Assembly (NCBI GenBank): GCA_934662525.1
Contig: CAKUKJ010000007.1
Coordinates: forward strand, 1 to 20,468
DNA: 20,468 bases
Direction: 5' to 3'
Origin: an uncultured Coriobacteriales bacterium
GTDB lineage: Bacteria > Actinomycetota > Coriobacteriia > Coriobacteriales > UMGS124
The notes under the pieces were generated by a model. That model did no database searches and was not told where the DNA came from. It worked only from the letters and a program-made list of their open reading frames with translations. Positions 5,176 to 13,402 of this stretch are shown in pieces (the stretch's first letter is position 1; the number at the start of each line of letters is the position of its first letter). Made by a program: the position numbers and the translations under genes.

Positions 5176-7611
5176 TCACAGCTCCAGGTTCGGCACGGCG
5201 TCGGAGGTGAGAGGGGCGGTCTGACCCAGGTCGAACTTGCGGCGGGCGACGAGGGCGATCATGGCGGCGTTGTCGGTGCAGGCCGAGAGAGGGGGCAGGG
5301 TCACGCGCACGTGACGGCGGCCGAACGCCTGCTTGAACGCCTCACGCAACTCGGGGTTGGCCGTGACGCCGCCGCCGGCACAAAAGTCGGTGACGTGGCA
5401 TTCCTTCACGGCCGCAACGGCCTTGGCCGCCTGCACGTCCACAACGGCGGCCTCGAAGCTTGCCGCGAGGTCGGGCAGGTTGATGGCACGCCCGGCAGCG
5501 TTCTCCGCGTTGATGTACGTCACGACGGCCGTCTTGAGGCCCGAAAGGGAGAAGCGGTAGTCATGGCTGTGCAGCATCGCACGCGGGAAGTCGATGGCGC
5601 GCGGGTTGCCCGTCTTGGCAAGCTTGGAGATGATGGGGCCGCCCGGATATCCCAGGCCGAGGGCCTTGGCCACTTTGTCGAACGCCTCGCCCACCGCGTC
5701 GTCGAGCGTCTCGCCCAGGATGCGGTAGTCGCCCCAGTCGCGCACGTGCACGAGCATGGTGTGGCCGCCCGAGAGCAGGCTCGCCACGAAGGGCGGCTTG
5801 AGGTCGGGGGTCTCGAACAGGTTGGCGAACAGATGGCCTTCCAGGTGGTTCACGCACACGAGCGGCTTTTGCGCCGCCCAGGCGAGGCCCTTCGCGAAGG
5901 CGATGCCCACGACGAGCGCCCCCACGAGGCCCGGGCCCTGGGTGACGGCGACGGCGGCCAGCTCGGCGGGGCCCAGCATCCCGGAGAGCCCGAGCGCCCT
6001 GCCTGCCTGCTCCATCGTCTCCAGGTAGACGCCCACGACGGCCTCGGTGTGCTTGCGTGAGGCAATCTCGGGCACGACGCCGCCGAAGCGGGCGTGGAAG
6101 TCGATCTGGGTCGCCACGACGTTGGCGACGATCTTGCCCGCCCCGTCGATCACGGCCATGGCCGTCTCGTCGCAGGAGCTCTCCACAGCCAAGATGAGCT
6201 CGCCGGCCTGGGCCAGGGCCTCGCGCTCGGCCGAGGTGCGCTCGGGGCGCGCCGGGGGCCATGGGCACTCGGTGGCATGGGGGCCGGGCTCGTGGTCGGG
6301 GTCGGGGGCCGTGTCTTTGAGGGGCAGCTGTGCCCCCATGATGCGCGCGCCCACACCCGGGGCGTAGTAGTTGGGCCTGATGCCCCTCTCGGCGTAACCG
6401 AGGCGCTCATAGAGGCGCTCGGCAGAGGCGTTGCCCACCTCGACCTCCAGCGTGGAGGTGACGGCGCCCAGCATCTGGGCGTCGTAGGCCACGCGTCCCA
6501 TGAGGCGCGCGGCGATGCGCTCGCCCCTGCGCTCGGGGGCGACGGCGACGTTGGCGATCTGCAGCTCGCCGTCCACCACGGCGCCGCCCGCATAGCCCAC
6601 GATGGTGCCGCCGTCGTGCGCGACCCACCAGATATGGCCTGGCTCGTTGAAGTCCTCGTAGAAGGCCTGCTCAGACCAGGGCTCGTGGTGCGACGCGCCA
6701 AAGACGCGCGCTTCCAGGGACGCGACGGCGGCCACGTCGTTCACGCTCATGGGACGCAGCTGCAGGTGGATGTCGCCCAGGGCGTCGTCGACGCCGCTCA
6801 CGCGCACGCTCTCAGGCTCGGGCATGCCCAGCCGGACGCGCTCGTTCTCCTCGGCGTCGGACAGGCGCGTGTAGACGGGCAGCACGAGCGCCGGGTCGCC
6901 CGACTCGCCCGCATCGGCGCGACCGGCATGCTCGCCCGACAGGCTCGCGCGCAAAAGGCCCTCGCCCGTCGGGTACCACGCCACCTGCGGGGCGAAGTTT
7001 GCAAAACCGGCCTCCTCGTACAGCGCGCGATATTTGACAAGGCCGTCTCCCGCAAGCACGATGTCGGCCGCATCGGCGCGGGCCGCCCAGGCCGCCACGG
7101 CATCGGCGGCCTTCATCACGCACTCGGTCGAGAACATGCGGTGGACGCCGGCGTCGTCGAGGCGGTACAGGCCCGGATAGACCTCCTTGCGCATAGCGTC
7201 GCCCACGACGCCCACAAGTCCGCGCACGCCCGCCGCCCACACGCCCCACGCGACGGCGTCGAGCGTGGAGACGCCGTAGAGAGGCAGCTCCAGGCCGCAG
7301 GCAAGCCCCTTCGCCGTGGCCACGCCGATGCGCACGCCGGTAAACGACCCCGGCCCCATACCGCACAGCACGGCATCGAGGTCGGAACGCCCCAGCCCAC
7401 ATTCGGCAAGAATGCCGTCCACCACGCTGACAAGCTGCTCGTTTGCATGGCGGCGACACAGGCGGTCGGCGCTGGCGACCGGCTCGAGGGCACGTGCGCG
7501 GCCCGTCTCATCGGCCTGCACGCGGCCCACGGCGCAGGCAAGCATGTCGGTCGAGGTGTCCAGGGCAAGAATGTTCCACGCGCGCGGGGCGCCTTGCGTT
7601 GTAGCGTTCAC
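5176..7611 (-). CDS. tsaD: TsaB-RimI-TsaD trifunctional fusion (t6A tRNA modification plus N-alpha-acetyltransferase)
   Basis: One uninterrupted 811-residue chain joins three proteins usually made separately. Residues about 11-240 are TsaB, the partner subunit (NILALDTSTDMLACAVG; GMGPGSFTGVRIG at 84-96). Residues about 283-430 are a GNAT acetyltransferase of RimI type (IANVAVAPERRGERIAARL, then EVGNASAERLYERLGY, then IRPNYY), which in other bacteria acetylates the N-terminus of ribosomal protein bS18. A Pro-rich linker follows at about 433-465. Residues about 471-811 are TsaD, which transfers threonylcarbamoyl to A37 of ANN-decoding tRNAs: ESSCDETAMAV, metal ligands H589 and H593 in NHLEGH, GGGVTANPELR and CTDNAAM with D780. 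The start is GTG at 7611 after GAAAGG, about 12 nt away; the frame stays open further upstream but has no other start with a ribosome binding site and runs into tsaE. It is last in its operon, 94 nt after tsaE. Confidence 0.93.
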   Translation of the reverse strand: MNATTQGAPRAWNILALDTSTDMLACAVGRVQADETGRARALEPVASADRLCRRHANEQLVSVVDGILAECGLGRSDLDAVLCGMGPGSFTGVRIGVATAKGLACGLELPLYGVSTLDAVAWGVWAAGVRGLVGVVGDAMRKEVYPGLYRLDDAGVHRMFSTECVMKAADAVAAWAARADAADIVLAGDGLVKYRALYEEAGFANFAPQVAWYPTGEGLLRASLSGEHAGRADAGESGDPALVLPVYTRLSDAEENERVRLGMPEPESVRVSGVDDALGDIHLQLRPMSVNDVAAVASLEARVFGASHHEPWSEQAFYEDFNEPGHIWWVAHDGGTIVGYAGGAVVDGELQIANVAVAPERRGERIAARLMGRVAYDAQMLGAVTSTLEVEVGNASAERLYERLGYAERGIRPNYYAPGVGARIMGAQLPLKDTAPDPDHEPGPHATECPWPPARPERTSAEREALAQAGELILAVESSCDETAMAVIDGAGKIVANVVATQIDFHARFGGVVPEIASRKHTEAVVGVYLETMEQAGRALGLSGMLGPAELAAVAVTQGPGLVGALVVGIAFAKGLAWAAQKPLVCVNHLEGHLFANLFETPDLKPPFVASLLSGGHTMLVHVRDWGDYRILGETLDDAVGEAFDKVAKALGLGYPGGPIISKLAKTGNPRAIDFPRAMLHSHDYRFSLSGLKTAVVTYINAENAAGRAINLPDLAASFEAAVVDVQAAKAVAAVKECHVTDFCAGGGVTANPELREAFKQAFGRRHVRVTLPPLSACTDNAAMIALVARRKFDLGQTAPLTSDAVPNLEL

Positions 7612-7705
7612 GTTCGATACGTGCCTTTCATCGTAGTCATAGCCAACAGGGGCCGCATGTGCGCCCCGCCAGCCCTCGCGCTTGATTGCCGTGCACAGGG
7701 CGCCC

Positions 7706-8245
7706 CTATGGCCGCGACGCCTGCAACGTCTCTTCGAGCTTACGGGCAAGCGCCTCCGCACGCTCGCCAGACGCAGACAGCTCCACGAGGCGGGCTGGCT
7801 CGGCGCCGTCGGCCTGCGTGGCCTCGCGCGTGATGCGGACGTCGAGATGCTCGTCTCCCAACTCGTCGGCAAACATCTCGGCCCACTCGATAAGGCAGGC
7901 GCCGTCGCCCTCAAGCGCCTCGAACACGCCGACGTCCTCAAGCTGGTCGGCACCGGACAGGCGATAGAGGTCGAAGTGGTAGAGCGGGATCCGGCCGCCG
8001 TCGTGGACGCACATGATCTGAAACGTCGGGCTTGTGACGGGGCCCTTGTCGCCCAGGCCGGCTGCGACGCCGCCGGTCATGCACGTCTTGCCCGCCCCCA
8101 AATCGCCCGTGAGGAAGACGACGTCGCCAGGCTGCAGGAGGCCGCCGAGCGCCGCCCCCAAGGCACGCATGGCATCGGGGGTGGCGCAACGGTAGCGGCC
8201 GGCAGCCAAAACCTCGGGCATGCTCCCGCCGACTGCTTCCATCAT
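7706..8245 (-). CDS. tsaE: tRNA threonylcarbamoyladenosine biosynthesis ATPase TsaE
   Basis: TsaE is the ATPase that drives cycling of the TsaB-TsaD complex in t6A synthesis. The 179-residue product carries Walker A GDLGAGKT at 47-54, the switch SPTF at 72-75, HFDLYRL at 90-96 and LIEWAE at 118-123, all typical. The start ATG at 8245 follows AAGGAG with 8-nt spacing; the next codon is also ATG. The ATGATGA junction overlaps the UDG stop codon by 4 nt, so translation is probably coupled. The fourth t6A gene, tsaC, is not in the window. Confidence 0.95.
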   Translation of the reverse strand: MMEAVGGSMPEVLAAGRYRCATPDAMRALGAALGGLLQPGDVVFLTGDLGAGKTCMTGGVAAGLGDKGPVTSPTFQIMCVHDGGRIPLYHFDLYRLSGADQLEDVGVFEALEGDGACLIEWAEMFADELGDEHLDVRITREATQADGAEPARLVELSASGERAEALARKLEETLQASRP

Positions 8246-8889
8246 CGGCCCATCTCCTTTCCAGGGGCGGCAAGCCCCGCAGGCTTGACCTCCCCGCGCA
8301 CGAGCCGGCCCATGAGCTTGAAGTCGGACTCGAGCGCCTCCATCTTGAACGGGTCGCGCAACACGGCGGCCGGGTGGAACGTCGGCAGCACATAGAAGTG
8401 GCCGGTCTTGAAGACCTTGCCGCGCAGGTGCGTGATGCCCGCCTCGGTGCGTAGAATGAAACGCGTCGCGGGATTGCCCATCGTCATGATGACGTCGGGC
8501 CAGATGCTGCGAATCTGCTCGCGCAGATACGGCGAGCACAGCTGCACCTCGTCGGGGCGGGGGTCGCGGTTTCCCGGCGGGCGACACTTGAGGACGTTCG
8601 CGATGTAGACGTCCTCACGGCGCATGAGGGCCGCGCTCGCCAGCATACGGTCGAGCAGCTCGCCGGCACGGCCCACAAAGGGAAGGCCCTGCTCGTCTTC
8701 CGTCGCGCCGGGGGCTTCGCCCACGAGCACCACGCGCGCGTCTTGGGAGCCCACGCCGAACACGATGTTGCGCCGCGTCTCGCACAGCGGGCACAGCCGG
8801 CAGTCGCCCAGCACCGCGCGAATCTCCTCGAGCTTGACCTCGCGGGCGTGCGGTGCCGGGTGACCGGGTATGTTCAAGACGCAGGGCAT
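8242..8889 (-). CDS. Uracil-DNA glycosylase, family 4, iron-sulfur type
   Basis: Removes uracil from DNA as the first step of base excision repair. The 215-residue product has the family-4 motif GEAPGATEDEQGLPFVGRAG at 57-76 and FHPAAVLRD at 171-179 with the motif His172. Four cysteines fit the 4Fe-4S cluster pattern: C30 and C33, then C102 and C118 (a 15-residue gap). The start ATG at 8889 follows AGAGG at 7 nt. It is 18 nt downstream of alr and overlaps tsaE, so it is embedded in the alr-tsaE operon. The family assignment is firm, but the substrate range within families 4 and 5 cannot be settled from sequence alone. Confidence 0.94.
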   Translation of the reverse strand: MPCVLNIPGHPAPHAREVKLEEIRAVLGDCRLCPLCETRRNIVFGVGSQDARVVLVGEAPGATEDEQGLPFVGRAGELLDRMLASAALMRREDVYIANVLKCRPPGNRDPRPDEVQLCSPYLREQIRSIWPDVIMTMGNPATRFILRTEAGITHLRGKVFKTGHFYVLPTFHPAAVLRDPFKMEALESDFKLMGRLVRGEVKPAGLAAPGKEMGR

Positions 8890-8907
8890 GGCCGAACCTC
8901 TTTACGC

Positions 8908-10080
8908 CTAGATGTAAACTTTGGGCAGGCGGATATCAAACTGGCAGGCAACCTCGTAGTTGATGGTGCCGAGCTTCTCCGCCAGCTCCTCGATGCTCAC
9001 GAACTCGTCGCCGTCGCGGCCCACGAGCGTCACGACGTCGCCCTCCTCCACGGGCCTGAAGGCCTCGCGGCTCGCAATGAGGTCGGCGGGCACCTCGAAC
9101 ATGCACTGGTCCATGCAGATGTTGCCCACCTGGCGCAGGCGTCGGCCCTGGCACAGCACCGAGAGGTTGTTGCTGTAGACGCGCGACAGGCCGTCGGCGT
9201 AGCCCAGCGGGATGGTACAGATCTGGGTGCCCTCGTGCGCCACGCGGTACGTCATGCCGTAGCCCACGCCCTCGCCCACCTTGGGCTCGACGGCGCGCGT
9301 CACGCGTGCGCGCACGCTCATGGCCTGTGTGAGCTCGATCTTGTCGCGCGTGGTGTCCGCCGGGTGCAGGCCGTAGAGGCCCACGCCGACGCGCACCATG
9401 TCGAAGTGATACTCGGGGTGCAGCACCGTCGTGGGGGTGTTGGCGCAATGGACGATGCCCGGGTCGATGCCGGCGTCGCGAATGGACTTGACGGCGTCTT
9501 GGAAGCGCCCCGCCTGGACGGTGAAGTCCCAGTCGGTGAGGCGGTCGGCCGTGGCGAAGTGCGTGAACGTGCCGTCGACGGCAACGCCGCGCAGCTTCTC
9601 GGCCATGCGCATGAACTCGGCGGCATCGGCCGGAGCCACGCCGATGCGGTCCATGCCCGTATCCACGGCCAGGTGATAGCGGGCGACCGTGCCCTGCGAG
9701 AGGGCCTCCTCAGAAAGCTTGCCCAGGAACTCCAGGTCGTAGACGGCGGGCATGATGCGCTTTTCGACGAGCGTGCCCACCGAGGTCATAGGCGGCTGGG
9801 CAAGCAGGACGATGGGCTCGGTGATGCCGCCGTCGCGCAGGCGCTGCCCTTCAGCCACCGTGGCGACCGCGAACATGTCCACGCCGACGCTGCGCAGGGC
9901 CTGGGCCACGCGCACCGAGCCGTGGCCGTAGGCGTTGGCCTTGACGACGGCGCAGAAGCGCGTGGGCTCCTTGGTGAACGACTTCCACGCGCGGGCGTTC
10001 TTCTTGATGGCCTCAAGGTCGATCTCGACCCAGGCCCAGCGGTCCTGCGGCAGCAGGCGCTCGTCTAGCTCAAACGACAC
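8908..10080 (-). CDS. alr: Alanine racemase
   Basis: PLP enzyme that makes D-alanine for peptidoglycan. The 390-residue product has the PLP lysine K47 in AVVKANAYGHG and the second catalytic base Y274 in GVGYGMTYR. HLAVDTGMDRIG at 136-147, VGVGLYGLHP at 231-240 and PLGYADGL at 291-298 are further family blocks. The length is normal. The start is GTG at 10080 with GAGGAGG 4 nt upstream. It lies 209 nt downstream of the NAD(P)HX repair gene; the gap holds a candidate promoter and a structured element, so alr may head its own transcription unit, with UDG, tsaE and the tsa fusion following. Confidence 0.97.
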   Translation of the reverse strand: MSFELDERLLPQDRWAWVEIDLEAIKKNARAWKSFTKEPTRFCAVVKANAYGHGSVRVAQALRSVGVDMFAVATVAEGQRLRDGGITEPIVLLAQPPMTSVGTLVEKRIMPAVYDLEFLGKLSEEALSQGTVARYHLAVDTGMDRIGVAPADAAEFMRMAEKLRGVAVDGTFTHFATADRLTDWDFTVQAGRFQDAVKSIRDAGIDPGIVHCANTPTTVLHPEYHFDMVRVGVGLYGLHPADTTRDKIELTQAMSVRARVTRAVEPKVGEGVGYGMTYRVAHEGTQICTIPLGYADGLSRVYSNNLSVLCQGRRLRQVGNICMDQCMFEVPADLIASREAFRPVEEGDVVTLVGRDGDEFVSIEELAEKLGTINYEVACQFDIRLPKVYI

Positions 10081-10135
10081 GGTTCCTCCTCACTGCGCGT
10101 CGTCTTGCGGCATGGCGCGCGATCAAAACAATCTT

Positions 10136-10249
10136 GGGAATCGCTGAGGCGGGCGTGAAAAGGCGATGCGTACGGCACGCACATGAGCCTTCGCACACGG
10201 AGCGCCCTTTGCGACGAGTCCCGTGGAGAACGCCCTCTCGGCGATTCCC
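10136..10249. ncRNA. Three-way-junction RNA element upstream of alr (leader element or small RNA)
   Basis: 10136-10148 and 10237-10249 form a 13-pair arm, followed by an inner 6-bp arm (10151-10156 with 10230-10235, GGGCGT/ACGCCC). Inside are two hairpins: AAGGC/GCCTT (10160-10164 with 10187-10191) capped by TGCGT-ACGGC-ACGCA (10167-10181), and CACGG/CCGTG (10196-10200 with 10221-10225). The strand is uncertain. In the 13-nt arm one position is a G-U pair on plus but a C-A mismatch on minus, which favours plus, while a TATACT element and the direction of alr favour a minus-strand leader. I do not recognise a known family. Confidence 0.4.
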
Positions 10250-10252
10250 GGC

Positions 10253-10268
10253 TTTGCTCTTCAGCAAA
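10253..10268. other. Small hairpin beside the alr leader element
   Basis: A perfect 6-bp stem (TTTGCT/AGCAAA) with a 4-nt loop. On the minus strand it would be the first thing transcribed from the candidate alr promoter, a typical 5' stabilising stem-loop. There is no T-tract on either side. Confidence 0.4.
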
Positions 10269-10274
10269 TAGGAC

Positions 10275-10280
10275 AGTATA
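10275..10280 (-). promoter_or_regulatory. Candidate -10 of an alr promoter
   Basis: Minus-strand TATACT (five of six consensus) lies about 190 nt upstream of the alr start, near the end of the upstream gene. The -35 region (TCGCAA at 16 bp) is weak. Transcription would begin at about 10268, at the foot of the small hairpin. Confidence 0.4.
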
Positions 10281-10289
10281 GCGCGTGCA

Positions 10290-12917
10290 CTACTTCTTGC
10301 GACGCACGCGACGCGCATGGGGGCGTTCCTGCACGGGAGTCACCTCGTCGTCGCCCGCATGGAAGGAGTTGCGCTCGTGGAAGTCTTCCACGCGCGTGCG
10401 CTCGGCGGCGCGCTCCTCCATATCGGGGCTCAGGCGGTCGGGCATGGCGTGCGGGGAAACCTGGGCGGCAGAGGCGTCGGGGGAGGGCGATGCCGCCTGG
10501 GCATCCTGCGCACTGGCAACCTGGGCAGCCTGGGCGCGGGCAAGGTCCTCCAAGGTGAGGGCGGGCATGACGGTCGTGGCGCATGCGGAGGACGAGACGG
10601 GCTTTGCTTGCGTCACCTGGCTCAGGAAGGCGGGCACGCCGGGGGCCGGCTGGAGCGCAGGCTGCCCGCAGGACCGCGCGGCCTCCTCGTGCGCCTCATC
10701 CACCTCAGCCCGCACGGCCCGTTCGTCGGGTTTTGCCGCCTCAGGGGCGGCCGCAGGGATGGGCGCAGGCGCGGCGTCGCCGTGGAGCCTGCCTGCCACA
10801 GAGGCGCCGATTGCGGCAAGGAACGCCGGCACCCCCTTGACCTTGGGGGCCGCAGCCACCTCTTGGGCCTCCTCGACCGGCTTGCCCTCGGCGTCAACGC
10901 GCACCGAGGGCCTCACGACCGCGTCGGCCGGGATGGGGGCCTGCGCACAATCGGACTCAGGCTCGGTGCCCCGTCCGGCGGAGGCGACCGGGGCACCGCC
11001 ATCGGGACTGTCGCCGGCGTCGTCTTTCAGGGCGGCGGCATCGACGGGCTGTCCGTCGCCCGCATCGCGGGCGTCTTCATCGGCCTCGCCCGCTTCGCCC
11101 TCAACCCCCTCGCCGCCAAGCTCGGGCTCGTCGAGGTCGCCCTCGTAAGCGCGCACCACGCCGGGAATCTCAGGCTTGCGCGAGGCTGCGGCGGCCGTGA
11201 TGAGTTCGTCGGCCTCCGGGGCAAGGGCCATCTTGGGCTCGTCCTCGAAGTCCTCGTCTTGTGTGGCGGCGGGGTCGGCGTTGGCCGCGCACAGGGCATG
11301 GGCGCGCACGTCGTCAAACGCCGTGCCGATATGGTCTATGAGGTCGGACGCCATGATGCCGCGCGAGCCGAAGCGCTTCACGGCCGCCTCGGCGGCACGG
11401 GCCTGGATGCGCAGCGCGGCGGCGAGCAAAAGGGCCAGGTCACCCGAGCCCACCTCATCCACGCCCAGGTCGCATATCTGCTGGGCCACGAGGCCGCACA
11501 CGATGCCGGCGAGCACGTCGCCCGTCCCGGCGGTGCCCAGGGCAGAAGGACCCGCCTTGGGCACGAGCGTCGCCTCGATGCACGACACGCAGCTCGTGGC
11601 CGCCTTGGCGACGACGGCGAAGTTGGCCGACCCCACAGACCAGGCAAGGCTTTGCGCGGCGTCGACGAGTTCGGCCAGGCACGCGGGGGACCCATGCTCC
11701 TTGCCCATGAGGCGGGCGAGCTCGCGCGCATGGGGCGTGAGCACGAGCGGGGCCTCGCGGCGCAGCGCGTCGGGGTGCTCCTCGGCGCTGCCCGAGCAGA
11801 TGTTCGCAGCGACGTTGAGGGCGTCGGCGTCGAGCACAAGGGGGGCGTTCGAGCCGATGAGGGCGCGCACGACCTCGCTGGCGCCGAAGGACGTTCCCAT
11901 GCCCGGGCCGGCGAGGACGCAGTCGGCCTTCTCGGCCAGCGCGAGGACATCGTCCGCCGCCTTTGCCTCGAACGTGCCGTCCTGCGCGGCGGGCAAGCCC
12001 ACCACGGGGACGCTCAGGAGATGGGCCTGCGCGACCGGCACGACGGGAGCCGGCACAGCGAGCGTCACGTAGCCCGCACCCGAGCGCGCGGCGGCCTTGG
12101 CGGCCATGATGGCGGCGCCGGGGAAACGAACGGACCCGGCCACCACGAGCACCCGGCCGTGCCCGTACTTGTCGGCGAACTCGTCGCGCTCAGGCAGGGC
12201 GTCGAGATAGTCGGCCTCGCCCAGTCGATAGCTGCGGGCGGAGTCGGCAAGCTCCTCGGAGCCCTCGTCGTCTCCTACGAGGCTCGCCACAACGAGCTGG
12301 CCGGCCGCCTGCTTGCCCAGGCCCGCGATAAGGCCGGGCTTGAGGGCGAACATGGTGAGCGTCGTGTCGGCCTGGAAGTAGGGCCCTTCCGCCTGCCCCG
12401 TCGTCGCATCGATGCCGCTCGGCACGTCGACCGAGAACACCATGCCCTCGAAGTAGTCGTCCACGGCCTCGACCCACATGTCAAACGGCTCGGGCATCAC
12501 GCCGTGGAAACCCGTGCCGAACACCGCATCGACCACGACGTCCGCCTCGACGAGCAGCGCCACGAGCTCCTCGTAATCGGGCGCCACATGGACGGGGATG
12601 CCAACCGAGCAGGCGCGCTTCGCCGCATCGCGGGCCGCATCGCCACGGATGAGCGAAGGTTCGACGGGCGCCACAACGGCGACCTCGACGCCTTGCGCGG
12701 CAAGATAGTCGGCCGCAACCCAACCGTCCCCGCCGTTGTTGCCCATGCCGCACAGCACGACGACGCTGCCTTCCTCGACCTCGCGCATCGCCTGCAGGGC
12801 CACGACCGTGCCCGCGCGCCGCATGAGCTCGGAGGCGTCGACGCCGTGTGCCGCGACGGCGGCCTCGAGGTCTGCCACGTCACGTACGTTCAAAACCGGC
12901 TGCATTGCATCACTCAC
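10290..12917 (-). CDS. nnr: Bifunctional NAD(P)HX epimerase / ADP- or ATP-dependent NAD(P)HX dehydratase with long disordered tail
   Basis: Repairs hydrated NADH and NADPH: the NnrE part epimerises R and S forms and the NnrD part dehydrates S-NAD(P)HX using a nucleotide. In the 875-residue frame NnrE covers about 1-225 (GNNGGDGW at 60-66, VDAVFGTGFHG at 129-139, SVDVPSGIDATTG at 162-174) and NnrD about 245-530 (VLVVAGSVRFPGAA, LAGPGMG, LVLDADALN at 360-368, LTPHARELARL, GTAGTGDVLAGIV at 461-473). The last 330 residues are Ala/Pro/Asp/Glu-rich and look disordered, with GVPAFL twice (695-700 and 760-765) and a basic end (RRVRRKK); such a tail is not usual. The GTG at 12917 overlaps acpS by 8 nt; the in-frame ATG at 12905 sits 9 nt after AAGGTG and may be the true start. 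Confidence 0.93.
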   Translation of the reverse strand: MSDAMQPVLNVRDVADLEAAVAAHGVDASELMRRAGTVVALQAMREVEEGSVVVLCGMGNNGGDGWVAADYLAAQGVEVAVVAPVEPSLIRGDAARDAAKRACSVGIPVHVAPDYEELVALLVEADVVVDAVFGTGFHGVMPEPFDMWVEAVDDYFEGMVFSVDVPSGIDATTGQAEGPYFQADTTLTMFALKPGLIAGLGKQAAGQLVVASLVGDDEGSEELADSARSYRLGEADYLDALPERDEFADKYGHGRVLVVAGSVRFPGAAIMAAKAAARSGAGYVTLAVPAPVVPVAQAHLLSVPVVGLPAAQDGTFEAKAADDVLALAEKADCVLAGPGMGTSFGASEVVRALIGSNAPLVLDADALNVAANICSGSAEEHPDALRREAPLVLTPHARELARLMGKEHGSPACLAELVDAAQSLAWSVGSANFAVVAKAATSCVSCIEATLVPKAGPSALGTAGTGDVLAGIVCGLVAQQICDLGVDEVGSGDLALLLAAALRIQARAAEAAVKRFGSRGIMASDLIDHIGTAFDDVRAHALCAANADPAATQDEDFEDEPKMALAPEADELITAAAASRKPEIPGVVRAYEGDLDEPELGGEGVEGEAGEADEDARDAGDGQPVDAAALKDDAGDSPDGGAPVASAGRGTEPESDCAQAPIPADAVVRPSVRVDAEGKPVEEAQEVAAAPKVKGVPAFLAAIGASVAGRLHGDAAPAPIPAAAPEAAKPDERAVRAEVDEAHEEAARSCGQPALQPAPGVPAFLSQVTQAKPVSSSACATTVMPALTLEDLARAQAAQVASAQDAQAASPSPDASAAQVSPHAMPDRLSPDMEERAAERTRVEDFHERNSFHAGDDEVTPVQERPHARRVRRKK

Positions 12918-13392
12918 CTTGTGTGTCGAGCTCGTCCAGAAGAGAACGAACCTGCTTGAACTGCTGCGCTATCTGCGTCTTCTCGTCTTGCACGTCGCGG
13001 GGGCGGCGCGGCTGGGAGCTCTCGTCTGCGGCAAGGGCGTTTGCCACGGCAAGCCCGGAGGTATGGGAGATGGAGAGATAGACCTCGCTCACGCCCTGCC
13101 GCACGGCAGCCTGCTTGGCGCCGCCTTGCAGCCTGGCCACGGGTCGGCCCTTCGAGTCGTGGTCCACCCACACGTCGCTGAAGCCCACACCGGAGCCGAA
13201 GCCCGTCCCAAGCGCCTTGAGCACCGCCTCACGGGCGGCGAAGAAGCCCGCATATGTCACCGCACGGTCGCGGCGCCTTGCCGCCCATGCGCGTTCCTCG
13301 GGCGTGAAGACGCGCTCCTCGAAGCGCGGGGTTCGCTTGACGATCTGCCGGATGCGCTCTATCTCGACGATGTCGACGCCGATTCCTGCCAC
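12910..13392 (-). CDS. acpS: Holo-[acyl-carrier-protein] synthase
   Basis: Transfers the 4'-phosphopantetheine arm from CoA to acyl carrier protein, activating it for fatty acid synthesis. The 160-residue product has the metal-binding GIGVDIVEIERI at 3-14, FAAREAVLKALG at 51-62 and the SISHT block at about 107-111. The family is usually 115-130 residues; here a charged, Gln-rich extension of about 35 residues follows (from about 125), ending at the overlap with the next gene. The start is GTG at 13392 after GGGGAGGG. It is 10 nt downstream of glmS and overlaps nnr, so the three genes are surely one operon. Confidence 0.95.
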   Translation of the reverse strand: MAGIGVDIVEIERIRQIVKRTPRFEERVFTPEERAWAARRRDRAVTYAGFFAAREAVLKALGTGFGSGVGFSDVWVDHDSKGRPVARLQGGAKQAAVRQGVSEVYLSISHTSGLAVANALAADESSQPRRPRDVQDEKTQIAQQFKQVRSLLDELDTQGE

Positions 13393-13402
13393 ATGCCCTC
13401 CC

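Noticed and set aside
7649..7667. Hairpin in the tsaE to tsa-fusion gap
   Set aside because: It is a 5-bp GC stem with a bulged extension and no T-tract; it is too weak in this base composition to call.
7612..7953. N-terminal extension of the TsaB-RimI-TsaD frame
   Set aside because: The sequence is Ser/Arg-rich, overlaps tsaE and has no homology signals; the GTG at 7611 starts a normal TsaB.
10317..12959. Very long open frame on the plus strand opposite nnr, and similar ones opposite the tsa fusion, alr, glmS and pap
   Set aside because: They are antisense shadows of GC3-biased genes: His/Gly/Arg/Ala-rich, with no recognisable family, while the minus-strand frames carry clear catalytic motifs.
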